A stretch of DNA of 38,177 bases from Lachnospiraceae bacterium (lineage in GTDB: Bacteria > Bacillota > Clostridia > Lachnospirales > Lachnospiraceae): NCBI GenBank assembly GCA_003862155.1, contig QOUV01000018.1, positions 1 to 38,177 of the forward strand. Direction: 5' to 3'. Positions 22,315 through 29,812 of this stretch are shown in pieces. The position numbers were made by a program, and so were the translations under genes. The stretch's first letter is position 1. Each line of letters begins with the position of its first letter. The notes beneath the pieces are model-generated. The model saw only the letters and a list, made by a program, of their open reading frames with translations, did no database searches and was not told where the DNA came from.

Positions 22315-24271
22315 TTTTGTATCTGAGTGTCCTTGCTGAATTTGCTATGCAGATTATAAGTACGCCGGTGTCTCCGAAAACTGCAAGCCACATCGGGGCG
22401 AGGCCTAATGCTGCGAGTATTAGTATGGCCAGCTTTATAGTTATCGCGATAACGATGTTTTGTTTTGCGATTGAGAGAGTGTGTTTTGAAATATTTATGA
22501 CTTTCGCAATCTTAGACGGCTTGTCGTCCATAAGGACTACGTCTGCGGCTTCGATCGCTGCATCGCTTCCTATAGCTCCCATCGCTATGCCGACATCGGC
22601 TCTCGCGAGAACAGGAGCATCGTTAATTCCGTCTCCTGCAAAGACAAGAGTTCCATCGGCTGGCTTTTCACTTAAGAGACTTTCGACCTTTGAAACTTTA
22701 TCAGCTGGGAGAAGCTCTGCGCTGTACTCGTCGAGACCTAAATCTTTTGCAACTCGTTTGGCTTCTGACTCCCTGTCACCTGTAAGCATTACAGTTTTTC
22801 TGACACCGCAGGCCTTTAAGTCTGATACAGCCTGTTTTGAATCGGGCTTCTCGACATCTGAGATGTGGATGTGTCCGACGTAGTTTCCATCGACTGCGAC
22901 ATGGAGGACTGTGCCCGGATCGTCGCAGGTCCTGTACTTTGCTCCGACGGAGTCCATAAGCTTAGTATTTCCGACGCAGACAGTTCTGCCATTTACTATG
23001 GCTTTTACACCCTGCCCGGCGACTTCCTCGGCGCTTTCGACAACGCAGCCGTCGTTTTCATCTCCGAAAGCCGCCTTTATCGAAGCGGCGATCGGGTGAG
23101 TGGAGTAGCGCTCGACATGGGCTGCGAGATGAAGGAGTTCCTTCGCGTTGATGCAGTCAGGGTGAAGACTTGTGACTTCAAAAACTCCTTTCGTAAGAGT
23201 TCCTGTCTTATCAAAGACTACTGTATCTGCCTTAGAGAGGGAATCCATAAAGGCGGATCCTTTTACAAGAATTCCGTTCTTTGAAGCGGCACCGATTCCT
23301 CCGAAAAATGCGAGCGGCACTGAAACAACGAGTGCGCATGGGCAGGATACGATAAGAAATGTCAGTGCCCTTAAAAGCCAGTCTGCAAAAACTGCGGTAA
23401 AGCCGACACCAGTGACGGCACCTATTATGGCAGGCGGAACGAAGGATAAGACTACGGCAGCTAACACTACGACAGGAGTATAGACTCTGGCAAATTTTGT
23501 GATGAATTTCTCGCTCTTTGACTTGGCGTCGCTCGAGTGTTCAACGAGTTCTAAGATCTTCGATGCTGTGGATTCGCCGAAGGCTTTTCCGACTCTTACG
23601 CGAACGACTCCGGACTGGTTTACGCAGCCGGATAAGATCTGATCTCCGACCGTCACACTTCTCGGAGTGGATTCACCGGTCAGAGCCACTGTGTCGAGGC
23701 TTGTGGAACCTTCGATTATCGTGCCGTCCATCGGGACCTTCTCGCCCGGTTTTACGACGATGATCTCGCCGACTGCGACTTCCTCGGGAGAAACCGTAGT
23801 GACTTTTCCGTCGCGCTCGACGTTCGCGGTGTCTGGCCTTATGTCTAAGAGATGGGAGATGGCGCGGGACGAATTTCCCTCTGCGACTCCCTCAAAAAAT
23901 TCTCCGACCTGAAAGAAGAGCATTACAAATACTGCTTCAGGATACATCGAAGAACCACCTGGCACGAATCCGATCAGCAGGGCACCGATAGTAGAGACTG
24001 TCATCAGGAAATCTTCGTTTAAGGCTTCGCCGTGAACGACAGCTTCTAAAGCTTCCTTTAACACATCAAATCCTGCTGAAAAATACGGGATCAGATAGAT
24101 AAGAAGCTTCTGCCATTCTTTAAGGGATGGATCAGCTCTTACAATAAAATATGCTGCGATAAGAAATCCTGTCGAGATAAGGATCTGTATCAGCTTCTGT
24201 TTCGGCGGCATCTCGTCGTCATCATCGTCATCGTTTCCCTCTTCGCCTTTAGGCTTTGTGTTTTCTTTCAT
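22304..24271 (-). CDS. P1B-type Zn/Cd-exporting ATPase
   Basis: The protein has 655 residues from the ATG at 24271, chosen because GAGGAG lies six bases upstream; longer in-frame starts at 24292 and 24352 have no such site, and the latter falls in the operator. Visible are CPC in the sixth membrane helix (310-312), DKTGTLTKG with the phosphorylated Asp at 354, the His-Pro motif (THPIA, 392-393), TGES, MLTGD and GDGINDAP. In the last helices, the Lys of ITIKLAIL and the Asp of FGDTGV are signatures of the P1B-2 (Zn, Cd, Pb) subgroup. The usual N-terminal CxxC metal-binding domain is missing; in its place is a short acidic tail with six consecutive Asp. It is the first gene of an operon with its SmtB-type repressor. 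Confidence 0.94.
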   Translation of the reverse strand: MKENTKPKGEEGNDDDDDDEMPPKQKLIQILISTGFLIAAYFIVRADPSLKEWQKLLIYLIPYFSAGFDVLKEALEAVVHGEALNEDFLMTVSTIGALLIGFVPGGSSMYPEAVFVMLFFQVGEFFEGVAEGNSSRAISHLLDIRPDTANVERDGKVTTVSPEEVAVGEIIVVKPGEKVPMDGTIIEGSTSLDTVALTGESTPRSVTVGDQILSGCVNQSGVVRVRVGKAFGESTASKILELVEHSSDAKSKSEKFITKFARVYTPVVVLAAVVLSFVPPAIIGAVTGVGFTAVFADWLLRALTFLIVSCPCALVVSVPLAFFGGIGAASKNGILVKGSAFMDSLSKADTVVFDKTGTLTKGVFEVTSLHPDCINAKELLHLAAHVERYSTHPIAASIKAAFGDENDGCVVESAEEVAGQGVKAIVNGRTVCVGNTKLMDSVGAKYRTCDDPGTVLHVAVDGNYVGHIHISDVEKPDSKQAVSDLKACGVRKTVMLTGDRESEAKRVAKDLGLDEYSAELLPADKVSKVESLLSEKPADGTLVFAGDGINDAPVLARADVGIAMGAIGSDAAIEAADVVLMDDKPSKIAKVINISKHTLSIAKQNIVIAITIKLAILILAALGLAPMWLAVFGDTGVLIICIANSARTLRYKNEK

Positions 24272-24338
24272 TTTTAACTCCTCGTCTGCCATATTAGATA
24301 ATCCAGCTTTCGTATAAATTTGATTCGAAAAAATGAAC

Positions 24339-24358
24339 ATTTGAACAATCATTCAAAT
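24339..24358. promoter_or_regulatory. Predicted SmtB/ArsR operator of the Zn/Cd efflux operon
   Basis: ATTTGAA (24339-24345) and TTCAAAT (24352-24358) are perfect inverted arms separated by six bases, like known SmtB/CzrA/CadC operators. The site lies at about +3 to +22 relative to the predicted start of the ATPase transcript, so a bound repressor would block early transcription. Confidence 0.75.
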
Positions 24359-24367
24359 CATATTTGT

Positions 24368-24396
24368 ATAATACTCTGTTTTATAAGTTCTGTCAA
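24368..24396 (-). promoter_or_regulatory. Sigma-A promoter of the Zn/Cd efflux operon
   Basis: On the minus strand, a perfect TTGACA (24396-24391) and TATTAT (24373-24368) are separated by 17 bases. The operator-like repeat follows immediately downstream. Confidence 0.8.
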
Positions 24397-24424
24397 TTAC
24401 TTTTTGAAAATTAAAGGAATTTTT

Positions 24425-24455
24425 AAAGAAAAAAGAAGCCGGGAATAACCCGGCT
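24425..24455 (-). terminator. Terminator after the 113-residue protein gene
   Basis: On the minus strand, AGCCGGG, a TTATT loop and CCCGGCT (24455-24437) form a 7-bp stem followed by TCTTTTTTC. It separates the small gene upstream from the metal-efflux promoter. Confidence 0.8.
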
Positions 24456-24468
24456 CCTTAGCAGTATC

Positions 24469-24810
24469 TTATCTTTCGAATTTAAAATATACGATCAGCG
24501 AATCGTCAGCTCTGTGAATCCATACTGCTGGATCTTCGGATGAATCATCGCCCTTCAGATGGGTGATCTCATAGCGGCCGTATTCGTGACCTTCTCTCGG
24601 GGTTTTGCCATGCTCAGCAGCATTTCCATAATCTCCGTGCTGAAAGCGTCCGACGGCATCGATGATCTTTTGCATATCGTCGTCGCCCTCCATAAACTCT
24701 GCCCTGATACCGCGTGAAAGGTAAACAAAATCTCCGTTCACGTTCTCATATGGGACAGTTCCGTAACCTTTCTTTCTGACGTGATCCATTAATTCCTTCA
24801 TCTTAGTCAT
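24469..24810 (-). CDS. Uncharacterised 113-residue cytoplasmic protein
   Basis: I do not recognise the family. The start at 24810 is preferred over a 53-residue extension because the extension reads through the promoter-like region and a hairpin, and is Lys/Arg/Asn-rich in an uncharacteristic way. GGGGGT stands six bases before this ATG. The protein has a basic N-terminal helix (MTKMKELMDHVRKKGYG), a central acidic stretch, the motif RFQHGDYGNAAEHGKTPREGH, and a C-terminal beta-like end DDSLIVYFKFER. It has no membrane segment or signal peptide. The 5' leader holds a compact CGCCGGAA/TTCCGGCG hairpin (24839-24855). A TGGTACAAT extended -10 lies upstream on the minus strand. It is a single-gene unit with its own terminator. 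Confidence 0.65.
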   Translation of the reverse strand: MTKMKELMDHVRKKGYGTVPYENVNGDFVYLSRGIRAEFMEGDDDMQKIIDAVGRFQHGDYGNAAEHGKTPREGHEYGRYEITHLKGDDSSEDPAVWIHRADDSLIVYFKFER

Positions 24811-24922
24811 GGTGAAACCCCCGTTTCTATTAATGCCGCGCCGGAACTTCCGGCGACTACTATTTATGTTTATTGTACCATAAATCGGACTTTTTGGGGC
24901 ATTTTTTTGTGCAAAAATCTGT

Positions 24923-24951
24923 TTGATTTTTCTAAAATAAACTGGTAAAAT
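24923..24951 (+). promoter_or_regulatory. Sigma-A promoter of the first MATE gene
   Basis: TTGATT (24923-24928) and TAAAAT (24946-24951) are spaced by 17 bases, with a predicted start near 24958. AAGGAG at 24981-24986 precedes two adjacent ATG codons. Confidence 0.65.
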
Positions 24952-24988
24952 AAAAAGGTTCTGTTGCACTCAGATAAGGAAAGGAGCA

Positions 24989-26377
24989 ATGATGCAGGAA
25001 AACAAAATGGGCGTCATGCCCGTAAAAAAACTAATTGTCAATATGTCCGTGCCGATGATGATCTCTATGATGGTCCAGGCACTTTACAATGTAGTCGATT
25101 CGATCTTCGTATCTATGATCTCGGAGAACGCCCTGACTGCAGTTACGATTGCGTTTCCTATGCAGGATCTGATGATTTCTATAGCATCAGGTACTGGAGT
25201 AGGTATCAATGCGCTGCTTTCGCGTGCGCTTGGTGAGAAGGAATATGAGAAGTCCGACGAAGCGGCCAATACCGGTGTGCTCCTTGCACTTATAAGTGCA
25301 GCGGTATTTCTTATCATAGGACTGACCTGCACAGCTCCGTATGTAAACAGCCAGACAGCTGACCCTGAGATAAGGCAGCTGGACTACTCTTATGTCAGTA
25401 TCGTTACTGTCATCAGCATCGGAATTTTCATGCAGATTACTTTCGAAAGACTTCTGCAGTCCACGGGACGCACGCTTCTTTCGATGGTATCGCAGCTTAC
25501 AGGAGCTATTATAAATATAGTTTTTGACCCGATACTCATCTTTGGTATCGGACCGTTCCCGAAGATGGGAGTAGCAGGAGCAGCTTACGCCACAGTTATG
25601 GGACAGTGCATCGGCGCCTGCCTTGGACTATTTATGAACCTGCGGTTTAATAAGGAGATACATTTTTCTCTGAAAAAAATGCTGCACCCTCATCTTAAAG
25701 TGGTAGGCCGTATCTACGCAGTCGGTATCCCTACGATAATCATGATGGCTATTGGTTCTGTCATGACATACTGCATGAACCTGATCCTTAAAGCGTTTTC
25801 ATCGACAGCTATAGCTGTATTCGGAGCTTATTTCAAGCTTCAGTCATTTTTCTTTATGCCTGTGTTCGGACTTAACAACGGAATGATCCCGGTACTTGCC
25901 TACAACCTCGGAGCAGAAAAGAAGGAGAGGATAGATGAGTCTTTAAAATTTGCGATGAAGCTTGCTATCTGTATCATGCTCTGTGGTACAGCAGTGTTTG
26001 AGCTTTTTCCAAATCAGCTTCTCTCACTTTTCTCACCTTCTAAAGAGATGCTTCGGATGGGCGTTCCGGCTCTTCGCACAATAGCTATACATTTCCCGGT
26101 AGCTGCGATGGGAATAGTTATGGGCTCTACTTTCCAGGCATTTTCGAGAAGTATCTATTCGCTCCTCGTATCTCTTGGAAGACAGCTTATAATCCTTATC
26201 CCTGCAGCCTGGCTTTTAGCACAGACCGGCAATGTAAACAATGTCTGGTGGAGCTTCCTTATCGCAGAGGGCGTTTCGTTTGTTCTCTCGCTTACCTTCT
26301 ATAAAAAGGTCTACAGGGAAGAGATTACAGAGAGATTTGCAAAGGCCGATCAGAAAAATACAGCAGCACAAAAATAA
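24989..26377 (+). CDS. MATE-family efflux transporter (copy 1)
   Basis: The 462-residue, 12-segment membrane protein is of the MATE family, which expels drugs or metabolites using Na+ or H+ gradients. Family features are SVPMMISMMVQALYNVVDSIFVS in the first helix, FPMQDLMISIASGTGVGINALLSRALGE in the first half and FGAYFKLQSFFFMPVFGLNNGMIPVLAYNLGAE in the second. Length is normal. The second of two consecutive ATG codons (24992) is better spaced from AAGGAG and may be the true start. It lies downstream of its own promoter and has no clear terminator before the L25 promoter. The substrate cannot be told. Confidence 0.92.
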   Translation: MMQENKMGVMPVKKLIVNMSVPMMISMMVQALYNVVDSIFVSMISENALTAVTIAFPMQDLMISIASGTGVGINALLSRALGEKEYEKSDEAANTGVLLALISAAVFLIIGLTCTAPYVNSQTADPEIRQLDYSYVSIVTVISIGIFMQITFERLLQSTGRTLLSMVSQLTGAIINIVFDPILIFGIGPFPKMGVAGAAYATVMGQCIGACLGLFMNLRFNKEIHFSLKKMLHPHLKVVGRIYAVGIPTIIMMAIGSVMTYCMNLILKAFSSTAIAVFGAYFKLQSFFFMPVFGLNNGMIPVLAYNLGAEKKERIDESLKFAMKLAICIMLCGTAVFELFPNQLLSLFSPSKEMLRMGVPALRTIAIHFPVAAMGIVMGSTFQAFSRSIYSLLVSLGRQLIILIPAAWLLAQTGNVNNVWWSFLIAEGVSFVLSLTFYKKVYREEITERFAKADQKNTAAQK

Positions 26378-26382
26378 AGTGC

Positions 26383-26412
26383 TTGCAATTAAACCACTTG
26401 TCGTGGTAGAAT
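26383..26412 (+). promoter_or_regulatory. Promoter and leader of the L25 gene
   Basis: TTGCAA (26383-26388) and TAGAAT (26407-26412) are spaced by 18 bases. The leader of about 75 bases holds a possible hairpin, CGGGTC (26448-26453) with GGCCCG (26471-26476), just before AAAGGAG at 26480-26486. Confidence 0.6.
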
Positions 26413-26494
26413 AACATTTGGCGTAATTTTTGTAGGCAGATTCAAATCGGGTCTTGCCTGGGGTCAAAACGGCCCGCAGAAAGGAGTTTTTACA

Positions 26495-27112
26495 ATGGCA
26501 TCACTTAATGCTAAAACACGTGACATGTCAAAGAAGGCTAAGGCACTTCGCCGTGAGGGACTTATTACCGCTTCTATGTGTGGTAAGGATCTTCCAGAGT
26601 CACTTTCACTTGTCATCGACGCAAACGAAGCTACACAGTTCATGAAGAATCATCACGTTGGTTCTGAGGCCACTCTCGTAGTAGATGGCAAAGAGTACGA
26701 CACGATGATCAAGTCAGCAGATAAGGATCACCTTAATACTCACTATCTCGACATGACATTCCAGCACCTGCTCGCAGATGAGAAGGTTAAGGGTGCTGCA
26801 GAAATCATCCTTCTGAACGAGGACCGTACAAACGGCTTCATTACAAGAGATGTAAGCACGGTTGAGTACAAGGCATATCCTAAGGATATCATCGATAAGA
26901 TCGAGATCGATGTTGCAAAGCTTCCTATCGGAACAGAGATCAAGGTTGCTGACCTCGATATCGCTAAGAATAACGACATCGAAGTTACTACACCTCTCGA
27001 TTCTTCAGTTCTTCATATCGCTGAGCACCAGCATATGGACGCAGCAGCAGAGGCTGTTCTTGAGGCTGATGAAGCAGCAGAAGCTGAGAAGGCAGCAGAG
27101 ACTGCAAAGTAA
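26495..27112 (+). CDS. rplY: 50S ribosomal protein L25 / general stress protein Ctc
   Basis: The 205-residue protein is the long (CTC) form, with an N-terminal 5S-rRNA-binding L25 domain (about 1-90) and a C-terminal TL5 domain (about 95-185). The opening MASLNAKTRDMSKKAKALRREG is typical, as is the central DRTNGFITRDVSTVEYKAYPKD stretch split by a turn and the VDVAKLPIGTEIKVADLDI-like segment. It ends in an Ala/Glu-rich tail (AAEAVLEADEAAEAEKAAE), common in CTC proteins. In Bacillus the homologue is a stress-induced ribosomal component. Codon use is strongly biased, consistent with high expression. It stands alone between two MATE genes, with its own promoter and terminator. Confidence 0.9.
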   Translation: MASLNAKTRDMSKKAKALRREGLITASMCGKDLPESLSLVIDANEATQFMKNHHVGSEATLVVDGKEYDTMIKSADKDHLNTHYLDMTFQHLLADEKVKGAAEIILLNEDRTNGFITRDVSTVEYKAYPKDIIDKIEIDVAKLPIGTEIKVADLDIAKNNDIEVTTPLDSSVLHIAEHQHMDAAAEAVLEADEAAEAEKAAETAK

Positions 27113-27138
27113 TTTAATTTTACTTTTAAAGCAAAAAG

Positions 27139-27172
27139 CAGTTCGTGGAATTTTTCCACGGACTGTTTTTTT
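27139..27172. terminator. Terminator between L25 and the second MATE gene
   Basis: CAGTTCGTGG (27139-27148) pairs with CCACGGACTG (27156-27165) around a seven-base loop, with one G-U pair. Seven T follow on the plus strand and CTTTTTGC on the minus strand, so it can serve both convergent genes. Confidence 0.9.
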
Positions 27173-27187
27173 GTTTTTATAAAAAAA

Positions 27188-28552
27188 TCAGGCGGCTTTT
27201 CTGGCCATTTTTTTAAAGATCTTAGGCTGGCGGTAAGCGAAGTAGATGAGTACAAAGACAGAAGTTATCACATAGCTTATCGGGTAGCAGTAGAGCAGAT
27301 GGGCGGCTCCGGTGGATGCCATAAAGTGTACCCAGATAATTCGGAAGAGGCAGATACCGAGCAGGTTTGTGATTGTCGTTACCATTACATAGTTCTCGGC
27401 CCGAAGGGACGAAGATAGTATCTCCGATACGATAAAAGTCCAGTAAAACGGGGCGATCTCGTGAGAAATCGTCGCACCAATCTCGATTACTGACTTGGAC
27501 TTTGTAAAAAATGACAGAAGAATCGGAGCTGCATTTACTACCAGGATTCCGATAGCAACGGCCAGCACTGCCTCCATTACGATAACTTCTGCGATTCCCT
27601 TTTTTATCCGGTCTGGTTTATCGGCACCGTAATTCTGCCCGACAAATGTAGTGATAGAGATGCAGAATGCCTGGTCTATCATCCACCAGAACGCGTCGAT
27701 CCTGCCATAAGCGGTCCAGGCGGCGACTGTATTTGAACCCATGTGGTTTATCGCTGTCTGAAGTATCATGTTTGATATAGAAAACATCGAGCCGCTTATT
27801 GCAGTTGGAAGGCCGATCTGCAGGATTTTTTTAAGAATCGACTTATTCATATGAAGCCTGCGCAGAGACAGGGCCATTCCCGGAGTTTTTTTCATAAGAA
27901 GCCAGGTGATAAGGATGGCTGAAACGGTCTGCGAGATTACTGTTGCAAACCCGGCACCGAAAACGCCAAGGTGGAAAACTGCGACAAACAGCAGGTCGAG
28001 CACTATATTTAAGACGCAGCAGACGATAAGAATGTAGAGGGGGCGCCTTGAGTCACCGATCGCGCGAAGGATCGCAGAACCGACGTTGTAAATAAGCGTA
28101 AAGACAAGGCCTCCGAGAAGGAGCCTTACATAGATCTCTGACTGCACGAAAAGGTCTTTTGGCGTCTGAAGAAGCATCAGCAGCGGATCTGAAAAGATCA
28201 CGCCTAAAACTCCTAAGACAATTCCGCCTGTCAGTGCGAAAGAGTAGGCAGTATGAAGGGCTTCGTCAACTCTCTTGTGGTCCTCGGCACCGTAAGCCTG
28301 TGCGATGACTACAGTGGCACCGGATGAGAGGCCCATAAAAAATGAGAAGATGAAATTTACAATCTGTCCCGATGATCCTCCGACGCTCGCGAGCGCAGTT
28401 TTACCGGAAAAACGGCCGACAACCACAGCATCTACAGTGTTGTAGAGAGTCTGGAACACAGCGCCGACTAATATAGGAAAGAAGAAGATAAGGATCTGCT
28501 TCCAGATGACTCCGTTTACAATCTGATTTTTATTCTCAGACGACTTTTCCAT
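27188..28552 (-). CDS. MATE-family efflux transporter (copy 2)
   Basis: The 454-residue, 12-segment protein is of the MATE family. Visible features are FFFPILVGAVFQTLYNTVDAVVVGRFSG near the first helix, GLSSGATVVIAQAYGAED, and in the second half MGSNTVAAWTAYGRIDAF and ITTFVGQNYGADKPDR. It is clearly diverged from the MATE protein at 24989 and does not look like a recent duplicate. AGAGGT precedes the ATG by eight bases. The promoter on the minus strand is TTGATT (28622-28617), 17 bases, TAGAAT (28599-28594). The transported compound is unknown. Confidence 0.92.
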   Translation of the reverse strand: MEKSSENKNQIVNGVIWKQILIFFFPILVGAVFQTLYNTVDAVVVGRFSGKTALASVGGSSGQIVNFIFSFFMGLSSGATVVIAQAYGAEDHKRVDEALHTAYSFALTGGIVLGVLGVIFSDPLLMLLQTPKDLFVQSEIYVRLLLGGLVFTLIYNVGSAILRAIGDSRRPLYILIVCCVLNIVLDLLFVAVFHLGVFGAGFATVISQTVSAILITWLLMKKTPGMALSLRRLHMNKSILKKILQIGLPTAISGSMFSISNMILQTAINHMGSNTVAAWTAYGRIDAFWWMIDQAFCISITTFVGQNYGADKPDRIKKGIAEVIVMEAVLAVAIGILVVNAAPILLSFFTKSKSVIEIGATISHEIAPFYWTFIVSEILSSSLRAENYVMVTTITNLLGICLFRIIWVHFMASTGAAHLLYCYPISYVITSVFVLIYFAYRQPKIFKKMARKAA

Positions 28553-28593
28553 ATATAAAAACCTCTATTTTGTAAGATTGCAGCAACCCTCTT

Positions 28594-28622
28594 ATTCTAA
28601 AAGCAGCCGGGGAAAAAATCAA
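28594..28622 (-). promoter_or_regulatory. Promoter of the second MATE gene
   Basis: Minus-strand TTGATT (28622-28617) and TAGAAT (28599-28594) are spaced by 17 bases, giving a start about 40 bases before the ATG. Confidence 0.65.
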
Positions 28623-28673
28623 TAAAACTCTTGTATTAAAGGGAATACCCATTTCTAAAATGTTAACAATCGC

Positions 28674-28702
28674 TTGCAAATGTTACAAAATTGTGTCATA
28701 AT
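28674..28702 (+). promoter_or_regulatory. Promoter of the secreted hydrolase gene
   Basis: TTGCAA (28674-28679) and CATAAT (28697-28702) are spaced by 17 bases. The ribosome-binding site AGGAGGT follows and fixes the start at 28740 rather than at the in-frame ATG at 28722, which lies upstream of that site. Confidence 0.6.
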
Positions 28703-28739
28703 ATAACATGTTGAAACATAAATGCAACCAGGAGGTTAT

Positions 28740-29684
28740 ATGAGAAAGAAGCTATACCTGGCTCTTGCAGTGACTATTGCTCTTACTTTGGCTCCGCCGA
28801 TTACGGCAGCGGCTGAAGAAGCCCAGCCGACATCTGCTGTAAGTGTTGAACAGCCAGCTGATAACCAGACAGTGCAGAATACTGACAATAACGCAGCCGC
28901 GTCATCTACGACTACGCCTGCCACGAATCCTGCTACACCTGCAGCACCTTCTGATCAGGGGAACAGCTCGAACAAAGCCACTGATATTTCTAAGAAGAAT
29001 AAAAGTACTACAAAGAAGACTACAAAGGAATCATCTAGGAAGACCACAAAGTCAAAAGCGAAGAGCACTTCAAAGAAAAAGTCCACCAAGTCAAAAGCGA
29101 AGAGCACTTCAAAGAAAAAGACTGCGAAGAAGTCAAAAAAGAAGACTAAGAAGAAGTATAAACCTGTCAATGCAAAGAAGCTTACGAAGAAGTACAAGTC
29201 AAAGCTTTCTAAAATGAGAGGTAAGTATATCTGGGTCAATAAAAAGAATTACAACGCCAGAGCGAAGTTTGAAAGCCAGGTTCTGATCGATATTTCCTAC
29301 AAAGAACTTAAGAAATTATCCCAGGTAAAGATTACGAAAGGCGATTTTGACCTGATGTGCAGGGTCATTTCGGCCGAGGCAGGAGATGCTTCAAGCTACA
29401 AGGCCAAAGAGCTCGTGGCAGAGACAATTGTAAACAGGGCGAGGACCTTTGGCGGTTCTCATCCGCTTAAATCTGCGATCACGGCCAGGGGCGCGTTTTC
29501 AGTAGTAAGGAACGGCTCGATAAACAGAGTAAGGCTCTGTGGTGAGACCGTAAACGCAGCCAAAGATGCGCTTATAAAGAATTCTCATCCAAAGAACCTG
29601 CTCTTCTTCTCGGCAGGAAGATATTTCTCATGGGCCAGACCATATATGGCAGTAGGGGGCAATTACTTCTGCTTAAGCAGATGA
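28740..29684 (+). CDS. Secreted cell-wall hydrolase, SleB/CwlJ type, with Lys-rich linker
   Basis: The 314-residue protein has a signal peptide (MRKKLYLALAV to about AAAEE, residue 27), a Thr/Ala/Pro/Asn-rich stretch (about 28-80), a very basic Lys/Ser/Thr linker (about 84-155) and a C-terminal Hydrolase_2 (SleB/CwlJ) domain (about 200-314). The likely catalytic Glu is E213 in RVISAEAG, followed by AETIVNR, ARGAFSVV and FFSAGRYFSWARPY. Spore-cortex enzymes of this fold cleave peptidoglycan as lytic transglycosylases; vegetative members also occur in non-sporeformers. The basic linker probably binds wall polyanions or crosses the wall. AGGAGGT supports the start. No partner such as YpeB is nearby, so a general cell-wall role is more likely than germination. 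Confidence 0.86.
   Translation: MRKKLYLALAVTIALTLAPPITAAAEEAQPTSAVSVEQPADNQTVQNTDNNAAASSTTTPATNPATPAAPSDQGNSSNKATDISKKNKSTTKKTTKESSRKTTKSKAKSTSKKKSTKSKAKSTSKKKTAKKSKKKTKKKYKPVNAKKLTKKYKSKLSKMRGKYIWVNKKNYNARAKFESQVLIDISYKELKKLSQVKITKGDFDLMCRVISAEAGDASSYKAKELVAETIVNRARTFGGSHPLKSAITARGAFSVVRNGSINRVRLCGETVNAAKDALIKNSHPKNLLFFSAGRYFSWARPYMAVGGNYFCLSR
29049..29120 (+). repeat. 39-bp-period tandem repeat in the Lys-rich linker
   Basis: A 33-bp sequence at 29049-29081 recurs exactly at 29088-29120, a period of 39 bp or 13 codons, encoding KSKAKSTSKKK twice. The identity at DNA level, including third positions, points to a recent duplication. Confidence 0.9.
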
Positions 29685-29761
29685 TTCGGAAAAATACAAT
29701 TTTACGCCTTAAATTGTGATATACTTTTTTTATTCAAAAAGAGATACAAATTTAAAGGACA

Positions 29762-29793
29762 ACGGAGTTCCAGAAATGGAACTCCGTTTTTTT
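29762..29793 (+). terminator. Intrinsic terminator between hydrolase and permease genes
   Basis: ACGGAGTTCC (29762-29771), an AGAAAT loop and GGAACTCCGT (29778-29787) form a perfect 10-bp stem with a T-run. It lies 78 bases after the hydrolase stop and only 20 before the permease start. An extended -10-like TGATATACT stands upstream of it, so it might also attenuate the permease transcript. Confidence 0.88.
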
Positions 29794-29812
29794 ATTGGAA
29801 GGAGGCTCATCT

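Noticed and set aside
24272-24352. Longer start for the P-type ATPase
   Set aside because: The added 27 codons run through the operator-like repeat and the transcript start; GAGGAG is placed correctly only for the ATG at 24271.
24811-24969. 53-residue extension of the small protein at 24469-24810
   Set aside because: It crosses a hairpin and a promoter-like sequence and has unnatural composition; a ribosome-binding-like GGGGGT lies before the internal ATG.
24989-28552. Recent duplication of MATE genes around L25
   Set aside because: The two proteins differ along their length and lie in opposite orientation; only general family similarity is seen.
29041-29130. CRISPR-like or regulatory tandem repeat
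   Set aside because: The repeats are in frame and encode the Lys-rich linker; there are no spacers or cas genes.
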